NCBI GenBank assembly: GCA_023262965.1
Contig: JALQXX010000030.1
Location: forward strand, 5,799 to 16,933
Source: Candidatus Marinamargulisbacteria bacterium
Lineage (GTDB): Bacteria > Margulisbacteria > Marinamargulisbacteria > UBA817
Direction: 5' to 3'
DNA: 11,135 bases
A model generated the notes under the pieces. The model was not told the origin of the DNA, did not search any database, and saw only the letters and a program-made list of their open reading frames with translations. Below, one piece after another: positions 7,102 to 11,135 of this stretch. Positions within the stretch are counted from its first letter, which is position 1, and the number at the start of each line of letters is the position of its first letter. The position numbers and the translations under genes are program-made.

Positions 7102-9400
7102 TGTAAATCGGCGTACCGTCCTTTTCTGTATTTTTTTGGTTCCACTTGGCAATCATATCCGCATGACCCATGTGTAGAATCGATTTTTTTTGCCACGTTA
7201 TGGCGATACCCGTATCTGGGGTAGTGGTTCCCACAACATAGTAAGCCACATTGTGATGGGTTAGTATCGCCTCTACCGCGCTTACATGCTGCGGTTGAAC
7301 ATCACACACGTATCCCCCCGACTCACTAAATAAGAACGTGGCGGGATCCAGATCGTCGGGGCATTGAATCGCGGCTCCCACCAAGGGCCAATTGCGATCC
7401 CCCAAGATCATTTCAACCAAGGCCTGCCACAATCCCCCCTGCGATATATCATGCACCGCATGGATGCCTTCACTATGGGTATTGTGATTTAACATGGACC
7501 ACATAGCGGCATTTTGCGCGGCCTCCGCCTCAAAGTGCACATGGGGCGTTGTTGTAAATGCGGTAGGCACCTTCAGGTCGACCAATGTTTTTTCGAATTC
7601 GGTTTGGGAAAAATGCGGCAAGCGCTCCCCCACAACCACAATAACCGATCCGGGATGAATCATCTGCATGCGATGGGCGGCATAGGCATCGGGCATTCGC
7701 CCCACACAGCACACCACAGGAGAGGGCACGATGGCCTGGCCTGTGGATGACTCATTGTAAAAACTCACATTGCCCGAAATAACCGGAATCACCTGCTTGT
7801 GGGGACTTAACTGACGCGCCGCATCGGCAATGCCCCGAACCCCTTCGGTAAAATCAAAAAACACATCCCCTTTTTCGGGGTTGCCGTAGTTTAAACAGTC
7901 GGTTAAGGCAATGGGTTCGGCACCAACCGCGATAATATTGCGCACGGATTCGGCAACGGCATAGGCACCGGCGGTGTAGGGGTCTACCACGCCATAGGTA
8001 TTGCTATCAATGGTAACGGCAACCCCATTCGGGGCCCCTTTTATGGGGGCTAATACACAGGCATCGGCTTCGCCCGGAATAACCACACTATTATTTTTAA
8101 CAAACTGATCGTAATTGCGATACACATACTTTTTTTGGGCATTGTTCGACCGCGTAATCATGTGCTGCGCAACGGCTTGAACCGTGTAATCGGCTGATGG
8201 AAGGGTGTCTCGCTGACGCGTGATGTCTCTAGGGGTTGCGTGCCGCTCAACCGAAACCGTAGCGGTAATGGCATCCATGGGAATATCGCAGACCTGTTCC
8301 CCCCGATACCGCATACGAAATGCGCCGGTATCGGTGACACGCCCCACCAAATACGCCCCCGCACCGGGATACACATCTTGAAGACGGTGTTTTTTGTTGA
8401 AAATATCACAAATAGCTGCCAGGTGATTGGCTGGAACAACCAAGCAAAATCGTTCTTGGGTTTCGGCACAGGCCCGAATTTCTGGGGGCAATTGGATGCC
8501 GCCCGTGTGTACCTGTTCCAAATCCAGATCACAGCCCAGCTGACTGGCCGCGGCTAACTCCGATGCGGCACAGGCCAGGCCCCCAGCCCCCAGGTCTTTA
8601 AAGCCAATATCGATGTTGTGTTTGGCAACATAATCAAACATATCGTTTAGGGCCACCACCAATACGCGCTTTATAAAAGGATCATGTACTTGCACCGCCC
8701 CCATATTTTGAACCTGCTGGTCGGCATCCAATATATCGGACGAAAAACTGGCCCCACCAAAGCCGGTGGTGTCCGTGGCTTTTCCAACCAAAACAACCAC
8801 ATGGGGAATGGATGGTAATAGCTGGGGAGACCGTGACCGAATAATGCGATCCGATCGCACAAGGCCTATAGCGGCTACATTCACCAAGCAATTATCGTTA
8901 TACGATTCATGGTAGATGGTTTCACCCCCCAGATTGGGGACGCCTAATGGGTTGCTGTACCCCGCCACACCGGCCACGACACCATCGGCAATCCGATTGG
9001 GCGTGGCATGCGGATCATTGGGGACATCCCCAAAGTGCAAGGAATCCAACACACCAATAACATCCGCCCCCATGCAATATACATCCCGTACCACCCCACC
9101 AACACCCGTTGCCGCCCCTTCCACAGGTAACACTTGCGATGGATGATTGTGCGACTCATGCGATACCGCAATCCCGTAGGTATGCCCTTCGTGTGTGGCA
9201 AATTCAACAATGCCCGCGTCTTCACCAACACCCAATAGCACGTTTGGACCGTCCGTAGGCAAGGTTTTTAAAATAGGACGGGAACTTTTGTAAGAACAAT
9301 GCTCACTCCACATGGCATCAAAAATCGCCAGCTCCGTGGGGGTCGGCTCCCGAGATAGTATCTCTACAATGCGATCATGATCTGATTTTGATAATGCCAT
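7088..9400 (-). CDS. purL: Phosphoribosylformylglycinamidine synthase, PurL subunit (small type)
   Basis: The product is the ATP-dependent synthetase subunit of FGAM synthase, the fourth step of de novo purine synthesis. The small type works with separate PurQ glutaminase and PurS, neither of which is in the window. The protein has 770 residues, slightly longer than the usual ~720-750. Diagnostic stretches are WSEHCSYKSSR (31-41), SHESHNHPSQVLP (80-92) and GAATGVGGVVRDV (95-107) in the first AIRS-like half. Around residue 240 and beyond, TGFGGASFSS and GFKDLGAGGLACAASELA follow, then in the second half LTDCLNYGNPEKGDVF, VISGNVSFYNES, HDISQGGLWQAL and FSESGGYVCDV. It heads the gene chain and is preceded by a well-spaced sigma70-type promoter only 7 bases from the ATG, with no room for a Shine-Dalgarno sequence. 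The protein call is firm. Confidence 0.97.
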   Translation of the reverse strand: MALSKSDHDRIVEILSREPTPTELAIFDAMWSEHCSYKSSRPILKTLPTDGPNVLLGVGEDAGIVEFATHEGHTYGIAVSHESHNHPSQVLPVEGAATGVGGVVRDVYCMGADVIGVLDSLHFGDVPNDPHATPNRIADGVVAGVAGYSNPLGVPNLGGETIYHESYNDNCLVNVAAIGLVRSDRIIRSRSPQLLPSIPHVVVLVGKATDTTGFGGASFSSDILDADQQVQNMGAVQVHDPFIKRVLVVALNDMFDYVAKHNIDIGFKDLGAGGLACAASELAAASQLGCDLDLEQVHTGGIQLPPEIRACAETQERFCLVVPANHLAAICDIFNKKHRLQDVYPGAGAYLVGRVTDTGAFRMRYRGEQVCDIPMDAITATVSVERHATPRDITRQRDTLPSADYTVQAVAQHMITRSNNAQKKYVYRNYDQFVKNNSVVIPGEADACVLAPIKGAPNGVAVTIDSNTYGVVDPYTAGAYAVAESVRNIIAVGAEPIALTDCLNYGNPEKGDVFFDFTEGVRGIADAARQLSPHKQVIPVISGNVSFYNESSTGQAIVPSPVVCCVGRMPDAYAAHRMQMIHPGSVIVVVGERLPHFSQTEFEKTLVDLKVPTAFTTTPHVHFEAEAAQNAAMWSMLNHNTHSEGIHAVHDISQGGLWQALVEMILGDRNWPLVGAAIQCPDDLDPATFLFSESGGYVCDVQPQHVSAVEAILTHHNVAYYVVGTTTPDTGIAITWQKKSILHMGHADMIAKWNQKNTEKDGTPIYNETF

Positions 9401-9407
9401 ATTACGG

Positions 9408-9436
9408 AGTATACCCGCTTACTGGGGATATATCAA
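9408..9436 (-). promoter_or_regulatory. Sigma70-type promoter of the purL-led operon
   Basis: On the minus strand TTGATA (9436-9431) and TATACT (9413-9408) are separated by exactly 17 bases. The first matches the -35 consensus TTGACA in five of six positions, and the second matches TATAAT in five of six. The -10 ends 7 bases before the purL ATG at 9400. Initiation 6-8 bases downstream of the -10 would therefore fall at or within a base or two of the start codon, giving a leaderless mRNA. No other element, such as a PurR-like box, fits in the gap with confidence. Confidence 0.7.
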
Positions 9437-9442
9437 ATGGTA

Positions 9443-11110
9443 TTAGGCTACTTTTTGGTCAGGGAGGGGGAGGGTTTTTGGTATGTTTTGTGTCTTTGAA
9501 TCGGCGGTGGCGACAGCCTTGGCAGGGGAGAGATTGTCAAACTTGGCGGGATCGAATGTATCGCGCAAATGACCTGTGGATTCAAAGGCTACTCTTGTTT
9601 TAGAATCATCGGATTCCTTGAATATGGTGGACGTGATGATATCGGATTTTATAATCTCTTTTATTTTTTCTTGGAATGATTGGGCTGTCCATTTTGAGCT
9701 AATTTTGGGCGTTGATGAGCCAGTGTCGGTGGATTCCAAACCGGATAGGGCTTCATCTATTGCCTGATTTAGAGCTTTTTTCCACTCTTCTTCCTGTTTT
9801 CTTATGAATTCTTGTTGTTCCTCTGTCAATTCGGTGTCAGATTGGTGGATGGCCCCGCCCAAAAATACGTGTTTTTTTACTGCTTCCTGGAGTGCTATGC
9901 GAAGAGCATCTTGCAATTTTTTGATTTTCATTTGATCGGATGTTATGACTGTGAGGTTCTCACTCCACGTATTTTTGGATTCGGAATATTTTTGGCCCAG
10001 TGTAGGTATGTCAAAATCTATAAAATGACATACGTTTTTTAGTAGTTTTATTAAATCATTTTTGGAGATTTTTGATTCATTATTTTTATCAAATAACGTT
10101 TTGACAGAATCTTCTAATTTTAAAAATGTTATTTGTTGTAGATTTAGAGGTTTAGAATCAGGGGCACATTGGAAATCTTCCTTACTTAGAATTCCTGGAA
10201 GGGCGACCGGTTTAGAAATGAGGGTTTTTAGATATCCTTTCTGTTTAGCATCTAATGAACCTGATTCATCTATTTCATCTTTAAATAGTTCATTTGCGTT
10301 TTGTTGAGTCACGAATTCTCTGATTTCTTTTTCGGCGTTATCTAATTGAACTTTGGCGGCTTCGGCTTGGGCTTTGGCGGCGGCTTCGGCTTCGGCTTTG
10401 GCGGCGGCTTCGGCTTCGGCTTGGGCTTGGGCTTGGGCTTGGGCTTGGGCTTGGGCGGCGGCTTCGGCGGCGGCTTCGGCTTGGGCTTTGGCGGCGGCTT
10501 GGGCTGCGGTGGCTTTGGCTTCGGCTGTGGCGAGTTCGGCTTCGGCTGTGGCGGCTTTGGCTTCGGCGGCTTGGGCTTGGGCGGCTTTGGCTGCAGCTTG
10601 GGCATTAATGACATACACCCTTAGTTCTGGCAACGTAATTTTTTCGCCTTCTCTCAAAATATTTAATTTTTTTGATTCAATTTTAATTTCATCTTCTATT
10701 TTCATGTATTTCAAGACCTGTTCAATAACGCAAAGAAAAGCATATCGATCCTTAACCCCTTCAGATCTTAATTTAATACGATCAAATATATAATTAATTT
10801 TATTTTTATCAAAAGAATCAATTGTATAAATACTATCAATATCAATTCCATATTTATTTTTTATATTGTCTCGTTCTTTTTTACCTAAAAGAGTGAGGAT
10901 ATATTTATTATAGTCTATATCACTAATTATAGCTTTATCGGCCTCGTTAATAGTGAAGCATTTACGTGTATTTTCATATAAAAAGTATGCTCTAGTAACA
11001 TTCAAGCCCTGAATTTTCCCATTATCACACATAGCTTCATTTAATTTAATTTCCCGATTAAGCTCACCATTCGATTTTTTTTTAATATTATTAAAATATT
11101 TTAGAGTCAT
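9443..11110 (-). CDS. Large protein of unknown function with Ala/Gln/Glu/Lys helical repeat
   Basis: From the only in-window ATG (11110) the frame gives 555 residues, but it stays open to the right edge with no upstream stop, so the true start may lie outside. Residues 1-165 are AT-rich in DNA and rich in Asn, Lys, Ile and Asp, with no signal peptide or membrane segment. Residues 170-252 are almost wholly Ala with Gln, Glu, Lys and Thr, predicting a long single helix or coiled coil. Residues 253-555 are helical and charged. They include an EF-hand-like loop (341-352, DKNNESKISKND), a Glu/Gln-rich helix (TEEQQEFIRKQEEEWKKAL) and a flexible Ser/Thr/Pro end. Composition differs sharply from the operon downstream, suggesting separate origin or fast evolution. 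I recognise no family. A secreted, surface or host-interaction protein, or a scaffold, would all be compatible. No terminator hairpin is evident after the stop. Confidence 0.8.
   Translation of the reverse strand: MTLKYFNNIKKKSNGELNREIKLNEAMCDNGKIQGLNVTRAYFLYENTRKCFTINEADKAIISDIDYNKYILTLLGKKERDNIKNKYGIDIDSIYTIDSFDKNKINYIFDRIKLRSEGVKDRYAFLCVIEQVLKYMKIEDEIKIESKKLNILREGEKITLPELRVYVINAQAAAKAAQAQAAEAKAATAEAELATAEAKATAAQAAAKAQAEAAAEAAAQAQAQAQAQAQAEAEAAAKAEAEAAAKAQAEAAKVQLDNAEKEIREFVTQQNANELFKDEIDESGSLDAKQKGYLKTLISKPVALPGILSKEDFQCAPDSKPLNLQQITFLKLEDSVKTLFDKNNESKISKNDLIKLLKNVCHFIDFDIPTLGQKYSESKNTWSENLTVITSDQMKIKKLQDALRIALQEAVKKHVFLGGAIHQSDTELTEEQQEFIRKQEEEWKKALNQAIDEALSGLESTDTGSSTPKISSKWTAQSFQEKIKEIIKSDIITSTIFKESDDSKTRVAFESTGHLRDTFDPAKFDNLSPAKAVATADSKTQNIPKTLPLPDQKVA
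10355..10603 (-). repeat. In-frame Ala-rich low-complexity repeat
   Basis: About 250 bases are built almost only of the codons GCC, CAA, GAA, AAA, AAG and ACC/ACA, encoding residues 170-252 of the large protein. Two exact sub-repeats stand out: six tandem copies of GCCCAA (Ala-Gln) at 10421-10456, and two perfect tandem 24-base units encoding AEAEAAAK at 10373-10396 and 10397-10420. All unit lengths are multiples of three, so copy-number change would keep the frame and alter only the helix length. Confidence 0.9.
10421..10456 (-). repeat. Hexanucleotide microsatellite (GCCCAA)6
   Basis: Six uninterrupted copies of TTGGGC on the plus strand (GCCCAA on the coding strand) encode (Ala-Gln)6. Perfect identity between copies points to recent slippage-type expansion. 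Confidence 0.92.
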
Positions 11111-11135
11111 CCTATCTTCAACACTCTTAAATGTA

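Noticed and set aside
7102-7152. 17-residue extension of the S49 peptidase
   Set aside because: It overlaps the purL 3' end and adds a basic lead before the natural KRF...anchor. The downstream ATG at 7101 gives the normal architecture.
9401-9480. Rho-independent terminator after the large repeat-bearing gene
   Set aside because: No GC-rich inverted repeat followed by a T-run on the minus strand could be found there. The gap is filled by the purL promoter.
10355-10603. CRISPR-like or other direct-repeat array
   Set aside because: The units are short, lack spacers, and are continuous coding sequence.
10342-10793. Long open frames on both strands over the Ala-rich repeat, giving Pro/Lys-, Gly/Phe- and Ala/Trp-rich proteins
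   Set aside because: They arise because the repeat has periods divisible by three and lacks stop triplets in any frame. The Ala/Gln/Glu/Lys reading continues into normal-looking protein on both sides, the others do not.
9443-11110. TolA-like envelope protein, suggested by the Ala/Glu/Lys helix
   Set aside because: There is no N-terminal membrane anchor in the window, no TolA C-terminal domain, and no tol-pal neighbours.

Overview
The window is a bacterial chromosome segment in which every supported gene lies on the minus strand, so transcription runs from high to low coordinates. The lineage is not clear from the sequence alone. The gene set (small-type PurL, class II-like AroA, HisD, IspF of the MEP pathway, an S49 peptidase, RNase H1 with a hybrid-binding domain) is typical of a free-living or only mildly reduced bacterium. 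By eye the base composition is moderate, with many GGG and CCC codons. I see no rRNA, tRNA, insertion sequence, CRISPR array or attachment site.

Layout from the right edge leftwards. (1) 9443-11110 encodes a large protein of unknown function. Its first ~165 residues are AT-rich and Asn/Lys/Ile-rich, followed by a ~83-residue Ala/Gln/Glu/Lys repeat and a helical C-terminal half with an EF-hand-like loop. Its composition differs from everything to its left, and its frame is open to the window edge. (2) A 42-base gap holds a good promoter (TTGATA-17-TATACT) placed so close to the purL ATG that the transcript should be leaderless. (3) From purL a tightly packed chain follows: purL, sppA-like S49 peptidase, YIP1-like membrane protein, ispF, SpoU/TrmH-type RNA methyltransferase, a coiled-coil protein of unknown function, a small basic protein of unknown function, and aroA. 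Neighbours overlap by 1-32 bases (TAATG, TGATG, ATGA junctions). (4) A 54-base gap before hisD holds an extended -10 element (TGATATAAT), again only 8 bases from the ATG. hisD is followed by an RNase H1 and, at the left edge, the start of a gene for a degenerate receiver-like domain.

The chain mixes purine, isoprenoid, aromatic and histidine synthesis with membrane quality control and RNA processing. It looks like a housekeeping superoperon rather than a dedicated pathway. The parts least explained by known families are the repeat-bearing protein at 9443-11110, the coupled unknown pair at 3436-4433, and the receiver-like fragment at 1-207.
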